This document shows positions 1 through 6,849 of a stretch of DNA of 13,741 nucleotides, one piece after another. The translations under genes and the position numbers were made by a program. The notes under the pieces are model-generated. The model ran no database searches. It was not told the DNA's origin and saw nothing but the letters and a program-made list of their open reading frames with translations. The DNA is from Clostridiaceae bacterium (GTDB lineage Bacteria > Bacillota > Clostridia > Saccharofermentanales > DTU023), in NCBI GenBank assembly GCA_012728535.1, contig JAAYEX010000274.1:1-13741 (forward strand), read 5' to 3'. The stretch's first letter is position 1. Every line of letters begins with the position of its first letter.

Positions 1-690
1 ACCCATCATCAGGAAAAATGATTGGTCTACATCCTTGATAACTCCCGTAGCCAAAAAAGCGATAAAAACACCTGTCGCTGCTGTGGAAGATTGAATTATG
101 GCTGTAAAAAGAATTCCCAATATCACCAGGAGGATGGGGTTGTGCATGATTTCATATTGGAAAACTTTGGAGAGCTCGATGCTGAGAAGCGAATCAGCAC
201 CGCCGATAGCCGTTTCCATAACCTCAAGGCCGATAAAGAGCATCCCGAATCCGATTAAAAATGGCGCAAGCTTGTTAAGAGTTTCGTTACTGGTGGTGAA
301 GATAATCATGACGCCGACAAAAGCCAGAGCTGCAAAAACATGGCTAATGTTGAAACTACCCTTACTGACACCTGAAAGAGCAAAAAGAAAGGCGGTCAGG
401 GTGGTACCTACTTTTGCGCCTAAGATAAATCCTGCCCCCTGCTTAACCGATATGATATCCGCATGGGCGAGTCCTACGGTCATTATTGAAGTTGCGGAAG
501 AAGACTGGACCAATGCTGTTGAGCCGATTCCGATAGCGTAATTAACGACTCTGTTTTTGTCCATCTTCTTGAAAAGATTGCGTATGCCGGGTCCTGCACT
601 TTGCTCCAGGCCGGAGCTCATCTGCTTCATGCCGAACATAAACACAGCAACTCCGCCCAGCATAAGCAGAATATTCATAAAAATTTCCAT
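1..690 (-). CDS. Na+/phosphate cotransporter family protein (NptA/PNaS type), C-terminus cut by window edge
   Basis: Reading on the minus strand from ATG at 690, 230 codons stay open to the left edge. Residues 62-68 read QSSSATS and residues 200-207 read QSSTAATG. These are the duplicated QSS motifs of the Na/Pi-cotransporter domain (PF02690 type), which form the substrate and ion site in this inverted-repeat fold. Residues 91-97 read GAKVGTT, close to the usual GANIGTT. Hydrophobic helices alternate throughout, so this is an inner-membrane protein. Family members import phosphate with sodium; some bacterial ones carry a C-terminal PhoU-like domain, which cannot be judged here because the end is missing. 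GGGGAG sits 5 nt before the ATG. It lies 80 nt downstream of the tiny membrane protein gene on the same strand and could be read through from it. Substrate is inferred from family only. Confidence 0.88.
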   Translation of the reverse strand, partial: MEIFMNILLMLGGVAVFMFGMKQMSSGLEQSAGPGIRNLFKKMDKNRVVNYAIGIGSTALVQSSSATSIMTVGLAHADIISVKQGAGFILGAKVGTTLTAFLFALSGVSKGSFNISHVFAALAFVGVMIIFTTSNETLNKLAPFLIGFGMLFIGLEVMETAIGGADSLLSIELSKVFQYEIMHNPILLVILGILFTAIIQSSTAATGVFIAFLATGVIKDVDQSFFLMMG

Positions 691-770
691 CAAGACTCCC
701 CTAAGTTGACTCTGCTTTAATCCTTCAGCCCTTAAAATAACTGAAAGATTCTTTTCATCTTAGATATATT

Positions 771-998
771 TTATTTCTTTTTGCGCTTGTTTAAGACCAC
801 GATCAAGATGGTTGTTCCGATAGCCAGAACACCAATCAGGATGGCTATCAGCCAGATCATCCAATTAGAGCCGAGCCAGGCCTCTATCGGTGGAACAACA
901 ATAACGTCCATTGGTGTTTCGACCATAGCTGCTGTTGTCGCAGGGGGCCGGACCGTTGTCGGTGGTTCAAAAACAACATCTGCTAAAACTTTGATCAT
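771..998 (-). CDS. Small single-pass membrane protein with Pro/Thr-rich N-terminus
   Basis: This is a 75-residue protein I do not recognise. A strong AAAGGAG lies 8 nt before the ATG, so it is very likely translated. There is no signal peptide. Residues 12-40 are rich in Pro, Thr, Ala and Val (EPPTTVRPPATTAAM), residues about 45-70 form one hydrophobic helix, and the last five residues are Lys/Arg-rich (KRKKK). By the positive-inside rule the short tail is cytoplasmic and the N-terminal segment lies outside, giving an N-out/C-in protein without a cleaved signal. It sits 44 nt downstream of the four-helix membrane protein gene on the same strand, so it is probably the last member of the MFS operon. 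Function is unknown; an accessory or regulatory subunit of the neighbouring transporter is only a guess. Confidence 0.75.
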   Translation of the reverse strand: MIKVLADVVFEPPTTVRPPATTAAMVETPMDVIVVPPIEAWLGSNWMIWLIAILIGVLAIGTTILIVVLNKRKKK

Positions 999-1042
999 GA
1001 TAAGATCTCCTTTACTATTTCAACTGTAAATACAGCAGTCTC

Positions 1043-1390
1043 CTAAAACAATACTTCAATCAGTTTGCCTGCACCGAAAGAGCAGGCATTGGCAGCCAGA
1101 GAAAAACAAAAAGGCCGCTTAATTGTCTCCGCGTATTTTCGATAAAATCCGCCTTCAATAACAACAGCTGCCGTTTCAAGAAAAACAAGTACCAGCACCA
1201 GGTTCAGTTTCGTATACATCCTCGCAAGATACCAGCTCATTACTACGACCGGGTTCGTGAGGACGTTAAGGAGCAGCAGGAGGAGAAAATCCCATTTGCT
1301 GCGCTTCCCTACAATGAAAAAGAAGATACTTTCAAATAAGAGGGTAAGCGCGAGCGATAAGCCGAGGCTTGTCAACAGCTGCTCTGTCAT
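1043..1390 (-). CDS. Hypothetical four-helix integral membrane protein
   Basis: This 115-residue protein is hydrophobic almost throughout, with about four predicted transmembrane helices (residues roughly 5-27, 34-56, 62-82 and 95-114). Acidic residues fall inside or at the edge of helices (E20, E72, E79), and a short polar motif NVLTNP lies at 42-47. From memory, LTNP plus a later E-rich VxxEGxxYR stretch recurs in unnamed small membrane proteins of Clostridia; I know of no assigned function. Its ATG overlaps the stop of the MFS gene (ATGA, 1387-1390), so it is almost certainly translated by coupling and probably needed in proportion to the transporter. A gene for a tiny membrane protein follows 44 nt later. 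It is not an EamA, SMR or known MFS fragment as far as I can see. Confidence 0.8.
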   Translation of the reverse strand: MTEQLLTSLGLSLALTLLFESIFFFIVGKRSKWDFLLLLLLNVLTNPVVVMSWYLARMYTKLNLVLVLVFLETAAVVIEGGFYRKYAETIKRPFCFSLAANACSFGAGKLIEVLF

Positions 1391-2418
1391 TTCTGTTTCA
1401 CCCCGCGCACTCCTGCCAATAAGATCGCCAGAGAAATCAAAGAGAGGAGAGCAAAAATCGAGAAGGATGAGATAGCCGGTACAATATTAAGGTAAGACGG
1501 GACAAAACCGATAAAGAGTGCGAAGGTCAACAGACCGAAGGAAAAACCTTTGGCGCCGGGAAATGACTTAGCCATGGCCCAGAGAGTGAGTGGCATTGTC
1601 ATATTGAAAAGGAAAAGCGCCGCAACACCTGCCAGGGGATAATTTCCCAGAAGGAAAAGCAAGGCTGCGCCGCCAAGGGATAACAGCGATGTCCGCCGGA
1701 TTCCGATCTTGTCCGAAATGATTCCACCGGCCGCCTTTCCGAAAACTACAGCAGTTGTAAGAATCACAGCCCAGTGCCAATTGGACTTCCAGGGAAAGGA
1801 CAGGGTCATTCCGACAAAAGACCGCAGGCAAACTACCAAAAAAAGCAAGCCTGCAGCGGCAATGACGCCGGTCTTGCCCGTACCTTCAAGGGAAAAAGCT
1901 GCGTTGTCAGATGTTTTCCTGATGAAAAGAAGAATTGACAGTACGGCCGCAGCTAACATAATAGTCGTACTGTAGGCCGGTAAAGCTGTCCCCCGTCCTG
2001 CTATGGCTCCGAAATATATGCCGAAGGCACCGGGAGAAACAAAAACACCCAGAGGCCAACACTTTTCCTCGCTGATATTTAGAACATCTACACCTGCTCC
2101 GACATGAAAGGCGCCATTTCCCAGGCCCAAAATTACGGCAGCCAGGATTGGGACTGAGATTAAAAGAGGTGATATCAGCACCATCAGACAGCCTGTGGCA
2201 GCGAAAAATGCATTGCGGTTCAGGCGATCGGCAATAATGCCGAGGGGCATCTGCATGGCAAAGGCACAGAAGTTGTAGAGCAAAATAATTGTGTACCAGG
2301 CAGGAGTATGTGACAACAAACGGAACATAATAAAGGCACAGCAGAAGTCGACAAGAAAATGAACGACTGAATATATGATCAGCATAGAAGTCGATTCTTT
2401 GATGTGCTTAGCGGTCAT
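1387..2418 (-). CDS. MFS transporter, fosmidomycin-resistance-like
   Basis: A 343-residue polytopic membrane protein. The loop motif between helices 2 and 3 (G60, then ADRLNR) and its repeat in the C-terminal half (GGIISDKIGIRR) match the MFS motif A (GxxxDRxGR). Residues 101-108 (NGAFHVGA) lie where Fsr-type MFS proteins have an N-x-F-H-P-G-G-like motif, so I place it nearest that branch; this is by eye and not decisive. It is somewhat short for an MFS protein (usually about 380-420 residues). Substrate is unknown; drug or small-molecule export is typical of the branch. AAGAAGG lies 8 nt before the ATG. It leads a probable operon with the four-helix protein (overlapping ATGA) and the tiny membrane protein. 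The 110 nt upstream should hold its promoter, but I see only a weak TATACT-like -10 element. Confidence 0.85.
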   Translation of the reverse strand: MTAKHIKESTSMLIIYSVVHFLVDFCCAFIMFRLLSHTPAWYTIILLYNFCAFAMQMPLGIIADRLNRNAFFAATGCLMVLISPLLISVPILAAVILGLGNGAFHVGAGVDVLNISEEKCWPLGVFVSPGAFGIYFGAIAGRGTALPAYSTTIMLAAAVLSILLFIRKTSDNAAFSLEGTGKTGVIAAAGLLFLVVCLRSFVGMTLSFPWKSNWHWAVILTTAVVFGKAAGGIISDKIGIRRTSLLSLGGAALLFLLGNYPLAGVAALFLFNMTMPLTLWAMAKSFPGAKGFSFGLLTFALFIGFVPSYLNIVPAISSFSIFALLSLISLAILLAGVRGVKQK

Positions 2419-2529
2419 CGTAATTACCTTCTTAACGCAGAGAACTAACTTCTGCTGCTACAAATCAAGACTTTCAATGTGCATGAATCCGTTAAGTTTA
2501 AGTATATCACGTCTTATTGACGACATATG

Positions 2530-2565
2530 AAAGCGGGCCTGACTTGCAAAAAACAGGCCCGCTTT
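2530..2565 (-). terminator. Strong hairpin terminator after the cell-wall hydrolase gene
   Basis: A perfect 12-bp stem (2530-2541 with 2554-2565, AAAGCGGGCCTG) encloses a 12-nt loop. It starts 17 nt past the stop of the minus-strand hydrolase gene, so it most likely ends that transcript. The longer T-run (five T) is on the plus-strand side; on the minus strand the stem itself ends in UUU. It may therefore act in both directions, although no plus-strand gene precedes it. It also separates the hydrolase gene from the MFS operon. Confidence 0.7.
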
Positions 2566-2581
2566 TTGCCATGTAATTGTT

Positions 2582-3616
2582 TTACCAGCTTGAAAAGAAG
2601 CGGCAGCCACCATGCTGAACCACAAAACGCTGTGATTCGTGCCAGGACGAATAAATCAGATGTGCGGCATAGAAGTAGTAGACCGTGTGCTGGACGGCGC
2701 TCCCACCTTCATCAAAGACAAAGGCAACGGCCCTCTTGGTAGCGTCAGTCACACTGCTGTGAATCCTGGCTGTGTAACCCCATTGACGTGCGATCTGACC
2801 GGTATTGTAAATCCCGGTCAGAATCATGGTGTCACGGATGGCCTGGGCCACCAGAACGGCACCGGTATAATCGTTGCCGAATTCACCCATGATCAAACCT
2901 TCAAGAACGGCACGATCTTCCACCTGGACTATCCTGCCTACATAGTTAGGGTTCGGATTGGGTATGGAGAGCAAGAATGTGCCTTTAGCAGGTGTAACTG
3001 CTTCAGGAGCTTTCGTCGTTGCCGCTGTTGTCGCAGGAGCTGTCGTCGCAGGAGCCGTAGTTGACGGAGCTGCTGTAGTTGCAGGAGCTTTCGTCGTTGG
3101 CTGAGTTGTCGGAGGAGTTGTTGCCTGCGTAGAGGGTTTTTCTTCTACGGGGGTATTATTCCGTTCTTCAGGAGAACTGAGGTACTCCTCACTTTCTTCC
3201 CAGTCTTTTCTTAGATTACGGATTCTTTTTTGTTCAATGATTTGTTTGGCGTTTTCGTCACCTTCAAGCCCAGCATTAAATAAGGGGTCTGAAGTTGGAT
3301 CATTTGTGTTGCTATCTGAGTAAGAGTGTAGAGAAACTTGAGTGATGTCTGATTGATCTTCTGTATCCGTATATAGCCGGTCTATTCCTCTGCCTACTTG
3401 ATTATCTTCCAAATCCAGCAGGCCTTCAGGTAAGTCTAATAAAACTGACTCTTCTGAAGATGGTCCCCTGGATTTGTTTTGTTCCATTCCACTACTGTCC
3501 TTGACTGACTTTTTAATCGAATCGTGGACGGCTAAGGCCGGAATAGCTACCGCTATGACCGCGATCAGAATTGCCAGTGTCAGGCTGGTAGATTTTTTAA
3601 AAACATGTTTGGTCAT
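2582..3616 (-). CDS. Secreted SleB-like cell-wall hydrolase with Thr/Pro/Ala linker
   Basis: A 344-residue exported protein. Residues 1-29 form a signal peptide (KK near the start, hydrophobic core, ALA before a likely cleavage site). Residues 30-155 are charged and low in pattern. Residues 160-211 are a Thr/Pro/Ala linker of repeated APATT-like units. Residues about 229-344 resemble the SleB/Hydrolase_2 family (PF07486 type). MGEFGN at 243-248 supplies the expected catalytic Glu (E245); AQAIRDTM follows, then YYFYA near 313-317, SWHESQRFV and QHGG at 334-337. Family members are peptidoglycan lytic enzymes of spores, vegetative walls or phages. The linker suggests the catalytic domain is held away from the membrane or threaded into the wall. 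The start is supported by AAAGGA 6-7 nt upstream. It is flanked by its own terminator and an AT-rich leader, so it is probably monocistronic. Confidence 0.82.
   Translation of the reverse strand: MTKHVFKKSTSLTLAILIAVIAVAIPALAVHDSIKKSVKDSSGMEQNKSRGPSSEESVLLDLPEGLLDLEDNQVGRGIDRLYTDTEDQSDITQVSLHSYSDSNTNDPTSDPLFNAGLEGDENAKQIIEQKRIRNLRKDWEESEEYLSSPEERNNTPVEEKPSTQATTPPTTQPTTKAPATTAAPSTTAPATTAPATTAATTKAPEAVTPAKGTFLLSIPNPNPNYVGRIVQVEDRAVLEGLIMGEFGNDYTGAVLVAQAIRDTMILTGIYNTGQIARQWGYTARIHSSVTDATKRAVAFVFDEGGSAVQHTVYYFYAAHLIYSSWHESQRFVVQHGGCRFFSSW
3005..3110 (-). repeat. Degenerate tandem repeats encoding the hydrolase linker
   Basis: Copies of a unit resembling GTCGTCGCAGGAGC recur, with substitutions, through this stretch (clearest at about 3029-3056). 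They encode the APATT/TTAPA units of the linker at residues 165-205. Such repeats can expand or contract by slippage, so linker length may vary between strains. Confidence 0.7.
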
Positions 3617-3635
3617 GTTCCATCCTTTCCAAGAC

Positions 3636-3655
3636 AGAGCTTTTTCTGAAGCTCT
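3636..3655 (-). other. Hairpin just upstream of the hydrolase ribosome binding site
   Basis: The inverted repeat AGAGCTT / AAGCTCT (7 bp, 6-nt loop) ends about 7 nt before the GGAAAGG ribosome binding site of the hydrolase gene. It would lie in the 5' untranslated region and could affect translation or mRNA stability. It has no U-tract, so it is unlikely to be a terminator. Function is inferred. Confidence 0.45.
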
Positions 3656-3691
3656 GAATTCTTTCCTAATAAAAGAAATAGGATCTTTGCG

Positions 3692-3719
3692 ATCCTAAGC
3701 AAGTTTTTTGTTATGCCAA
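3692..3719 (-). promoter_or_regulatory. Candidate sigma-A promoter of the hydrolase gene
   Basis: On the minus strand TTGGCA (3719-3714) is followed after 16 nt by TAGGAT (3697-3692). This is five of six at -35 and four of six at -10. The start would fall near 3685, giving a leader of about 70 nt. The -10 box overlaps a hairpin arm, so an upstream promoter remains possible. Confidence 0.35.
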
Positions 3720-3820
3720 ACGTGTTGTATTTTATCCATGGCGATTTTTTTAGGCTAGAGTTGAAAGCACAAAAAAACAACGTCAATTTTGCAAAAGCAT
3801 GGCTAAAAAGAAGAGAGAAA

Positions 3821-3888
3821 AGTGAAAAAAACGCGATTATTACGCTAGTGTTACATGAGAATTACGTAATGAAGTGAAAAAAAACGCG
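3821..3888. repeat. Pair of direct repeats, possible regulator sites
   Basis: AGTGAAAAAAACGCG at 3821-3835 recurs at 3873-3888 with one extra A. The copies start 52 bp apart, about five helical turns, with a TTACG-rich spacer that includes the palindrome ATTACGTAAT. The pair lies about 205-270 bp upstream of the hydrolase start. Two same-face copies of a sequence this specific suggest a protein site, but the A-run makes coincidence more likely than its length implies. Confidence 0.45.
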
Positions 3889-3931
3889 GGAATCAGGGAA
3901 TTGACTCTATTTTGACTTTCGGGAAAAAGAA

Positions 3932-3954
3932 GGAGGTCACTGGTTGTGACCTCC
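3932..3954 (-). terminator. Rho-independent terminator of the molybdenum hydroxylase gene
   Basis: A 9-bp stem GGAGGTCAC / GTGACCTCC with a 5-nt loop starts 16 nt after the hydroxylase stop codon. On the minus strand it is followed by TTCTTTTT, a good U-tract. Six A's precede it on the same strand, so it could also work on plus-strand transcripts. Confidence 0.85.
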
Positions 3955-3970
3955 AAAAAAGCTATAGTGT

Positions 3971-6574
3971 TTATTCTTTTTTGCCGAATTCTTTCTTGGG
4001 TTTTGAATAAGCTGTTTCTGTCATTGGGAGGGTGTTACGCAGGATTCCATCCATGACATAATAAGCATTCTGTGCCGCAGGTGCTGTCGGAATCGTGGTG
4101 ATTTCACCAATTCCCTTTGCACCGTAAGCAACGTCGAGCAGGTCTTTCTTTTCAACATAAATAGCATGGATATTCGGAATATCCGTTGAACGCAGGAGTC
4201 CCAGGGTGCCGAATTTAGATTTCACGTATCCGTCTTCCGTCTTGAAGTCTTCGGTCAGGGCATAGCCCATACCCATCAGGACGCCGCCTTCAATCTGTCC
4301 TTGAATCGAGAGCGGATTGACAACCTTGCCTGAGTCATGGGCTGCATAGATATCGCTGACCCTGCCTTCATCATCCAATATAACCAGGTGAGTGGCATAG
4401 GCATAAGCAATGTGAGACTTGGGATTAGCTTTGTCCGCACCCAATTCATCTGTCGGTTCAAAATACTCTGCCTCAAATTCGCGTCCTTCCAGCTTGGTCA
4501 GGTCGCCATCAACTTCATTCATGGCTTCTACAAACTGCTTAGTCGCCATACGGACGGCTTCGCCGGAGACCAGAGTCTGGCGGGAACCGGAGCTCATGCC
4601 GGAATCGGGAGAATTTTCAGTATTGGAAGCGTGCACGTGAATATCTTTCCGGCCTAAGCCGCTGAGTTCAGCAACCATCTGAGCAAAGACCGTGGTACTG
4701 CCCTGGCCAAGATCTGAAGCTCCGCAGAAGACTTCAACTTTGCCATCATGAACTTCCAGACGGGCCCGGCCTTTGTCCGGCAGACCAACTCCAACCCCGG
4801 TATTCTTCATGGCACAGGCCAGGCCGGCACGTTCACGGTTAGCTTCGTAAATATCTTTAACTGCCTCTAAAGTTTCTTTCAGGGCTGTAGACTCATCAGC
4901 AATCTGTCCGTTCGGTAATACTTTGCCCGGTTCGATCGCGTTACGATAACGGATTTCCCAGGGGGAGATGCCGACTTTCTCCGCCAAAAGATCCATCATA
5001 CATTCGAGGGCAAATTCTGTCTGGCAGACTCCGAAACCGCGGTAGGCTCCCGAGGGTACATTGTTTGTATACACGCCATAGCCGCGAATATCGGTATTTT
5101 GATAGGTATAGGGACCCACCGAGTGGGTGCAGGCGCGTTCCAGCACCGGTCCGCACAGTGAAGCATAGGCGCCGGTGTCGAAATAAATGTCTGCATCCAG
5201 ACCGGTAAGCATTCCTTCTTCATCGCAGGCCAGTGTGAATGTTGCTTCCATCGGGTGACGTTTGGGATGGAAGGCCAGGGACTCGTCGCGAGATAACTTG
5301 ACCTTGACGGGTTTGTTCAGATTAACAGCACACAAGGCTGCCAGATGCTGAACAGAGGCATCTTCCTTGCCGCCGAAAGCGCCGCCCACATAGAGGTTTT
5401 CTACAACAATGCGGTCAGGATCCCAGCCCAGCATGATCGAGATTTCTTCCTGGATGGCATGGGTGCTCTGGTCTGAAGATAGTACCTTAACTCCATCTTT
5501 GTAGGGAAAAGCTACCGAGCATTCAGGCTCCAGGAAGGCATGTTCAGTGAATGGTGTGCTGAAGCTCTGAGTGATAACATGGGCTGAGTTTTCAAAAGCA
5601 GTCCTGACATCGCCGCGTGTGATATGACGATACTGGCACATATTGCCGCCCGGGTGAATGTCATCCGCATCATCAGCCAACGCTGCTTCAATCGAGGTAT
5701 ATGCTTTCAACTCTTCATAGTCTATCTTGACAAGGGCCTTTGCCTCTTCAAGAATAGCTTCATTCTCTGCTACCAGCAAAGCCACAGCATCACCCACAAA
5801 GCGGGTGACATCACCTTTGGCAATCATCACGTCCCAGTCCTGCATAATATGTCCGACCTTGTTGTTGGGGACATCATCAGCAGTATAGACAGCAACAACA
5901 CCCGGCAGTTCCAGGGCTGCGGAAAAATCGATATCAAGTATGCGGGCTCTGGGATAGGCTGAACGTATAGCGGAAGCATGCAGCATGCCTTCCATTTCGA
6001 CATCATCCGTGTAGAGACCGGTGCCCGTAACCTTTTCGCGAACGTCGTTACGGAAAGCAGGAAGGCCGACTCCGTAATCAGCGCCTTCTTCGCGGCCGCT
6101 GTCTATTTCTTCTTCACCACGCAGGATGGCAGCAGTTAACTGAACACCTTCAATGATTTTCTTATAGCCGGTGCAACGGCAGATGTTCGTGCGCAAAGCT
6201 TTCTTGATATCTTCTTCACTCGGATTGGGATCCTTGTCAAGCAGGGCTTTCGAACTCATTATCATGCCCGGTGTGCAAAAACCGCATTGTACAGCTCCCG
6301 TGACACCAAAGGCGTAGACATAAGCTTCACGTTCCGTCTCGCTCAGTCCTTCGGTTGTAATAACGGTTTTACCCTCCAGCTTTGAGGTTTTACTGGTACA
6401 GGCTTTAAGTGCCCGGCCGTCAATGATAACGGTACAAGTCCCACACGTTCCCTGACTGCAGCCGTCTTTGACCGACTTGAGTTTCAGATCATCGCGCAGA
6501 TAAGTCAATAAAGCCTTGTCTTCACCGGTACTTACTTCCTTGCCGTTGACCGTAAATGTGTATTTTTCATCCAT
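3971..6574 (-). CDS. Fused [2Fe-2S]/molybdenum hydroxylase, xanthine dehydrogenase type (probably selenium-dependent branch)
   Basis: An 867-residue cytoplasmic enzyme. Residues 1-155 carry two [2Fe-2S] clusters: plant-ferredoxin type with C39, C44, C47 and C59, then the helical domain with C97, C100, C132 and C134 (CGFC...CRCTGY). From about 168 the molybdenum part begins, with VTGTGLYTDD at 182-191, GGAFGGKED at 397-405, YRGFG at 511-515, GQGSTT at 623-628 and the probable catalytic base E824 in GAKGIGE. There is no FAD domain. This fused Fe-S plus Mo layout without FAD, about 850 residues long, fits the selenium-dependent xanthine dehydrogenase group (TIGR03311 type), whose Mo cofactor carries a labile selenium. 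A Mop-like aldehyde oxidoreductase is the main alternative. AAGGAGG lies 11 nt before the ATG, a long spacing. It has its own promoter and terminator. The FAD subunit and cofactor-maturation genes are not in this window. Confidence 0.9.
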   Translation of the reverse strand: MDEKYTFTVNGKEVSTGEDKALLTYLRDDLKLKSVKDGCSQGTCGTCTVIIDGRALKACTSKTSKLEGKTVITTEGLSETEREAYVYAFGVTGAVQCGFCTPGMIMSSKALLDKDPNPSEEDIKKALRTNICRCTGYKKIIEGVQLTAAILRGEEEIDSGREEGADYGVGLPAFRNDVREKVTGTGLYTDDVEMEGMLHASAIRSAYPRARILDIDFSAALELPGVVAVYTADDVPNNKVGHIMQDWDVMIAKGDVTRFVGDAVALLVAENEAILEEAKALVKIDYEELKAYTSIEAALADDADDIHPGGNMCQYRHITRGDVRTAFENSAHVITQSFSTPFTEHAFLEPECSVAFPYKDGVKVLSSDQSTHAIQEEISIMLGWDPDRIVVENLYVGGAFGGKEDASVQHLAALCAVNLNKPVKVKLSRDESLAFHPKRHPMEATFTLACDEEGMLTGLDADIYFDTGAYASLCGPVLERACTHSVGPYTYQNTDIRGYGVYTNNVPSGAYRGFGVCQTEFALECMMDLLAEKVGISPWEIRYRNAIEPGKVLPNGQIADESTALKETLEAVKDIYEANRERAGLACAMKNTGVGVGLPDKGRARLEVHDGKVEVFCGASDLGQGSTTVFAQMVAELSGLGRKDIHVHASNTENSPDSGMSSGSRQTLVSGEAVRMATKQFVEAMNEVDGDLTKLEGREFEAEYFEPTDELGADKANPKSHIAYAYATHLVILDDEGRVSDIYAAHDSGKVVNPLSIQGQIEGGVLMGMGYALTEDFKTEDGYVKSKFGTLGLLRSTDIPNIHAIYVEKKDLLDVAYGAKGIGEITTIPTAPAAQNAYYVMDGILRNTLPMTETAYSKPKKEFGKKE

Positions 6575-6669
6575 GCGTATTAAGTCCTCCTTGATTCAGG
6601 TAAAAGATGAATAAAATATTGAAAATGAACACAAAATAATCGAATATCATGGGCCAAAATCTATACTTA

Positions 6670-6698
6670 TTCATATGATACTATAGAAATACTGTCAA
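6670..6698 (-). promoter_or_regulatory. Sigma-A-type promoter of the molybdenum hydroxylase gene
   Basis: On the minus strand a perfect TTGACA (6698-6693) is followed after 17 nt by TATGAA (6675-6670, four of six). Transcription would start near 6663, about 90 nt before the ATG. I see no molybdenum-cofactor or purine riboswitch core in that leader. Confidence 0.6.
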
Positions 6699-6815
6699 GG
6701 TACAAGCCAAAAACAGTTGCCTCTAACGGATTATCGGGCTTTTCTTTAGGCAGTTTATCCTAAGAATTTTCACAAAAAACTTAGCAACTAAATTGGTCTA
6801 TGTTCAGGGATTTAT

Positions 6816-6848
6816 TTCCGGAAGTTAGCCATATTCTCCGATTCGGAG
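6816..6848. promoter_or_regulatory. Two palindromes at the 5' end of the XRE gene, candidate operators
   Basis: TTCCGGAA (6816-6823) and CTCCG-ATT-CGGAG (6836-6848) have centres about 22 bp apart, close to two helical turns. The second ends 1 nt before the first possible start codon of the regulator. Paired dyads beside an XRE gene suggest autoregulation and possibly control of the divergent hydroxylase. That is inference from position only. Confidence 0.4.
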
Positions 6849-6849
6849 T

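Larger units (their letters stand above)
3617..3970. other. AT-rich intergenic region upstream of the cell-wall hydrolase
   Basis: No reading frame here looks like a gene. The region is rich in A-tracts. It holds, from the hydrolase side outward: a hairpin next to the ribosome binding site, a candidate promoter whose -10 overlaps a second hairpin (3679-3697, seven-base arms, loop TTTGC), a 10-bp palindrome ATTACGTAAT at 3861-3870, a pair of direct repeats, and the terminator of the molybdenum hydroxylase gene. I looked for a ydaO/c-di-AMP riboswitch, which often controls such hydrolases, and did not find its conserved core. Confidence 0.6.

Noticed and set aside
98..541. Long plus-strand open frame over the left end
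   Set aside because: It is antisense to the Na/Pi-cotransporter gene, which has clear QSS motifs and a ribosome binding site; the plus-strand product has no recognisable pattern.
3821..3888. Direct repeats as a CRISPR array or integration site
   Set aside because: There are only two copies of about 15 bp with no cas genes, integrase or tRNA nearby.
3617..3970. Possible ydaO (c-di-AMP) riboswitch before the cell-wall hydrolase
   Set aside because: The hairpins are simple local stems and I could not find the conserved core sequences of that riboswitch.
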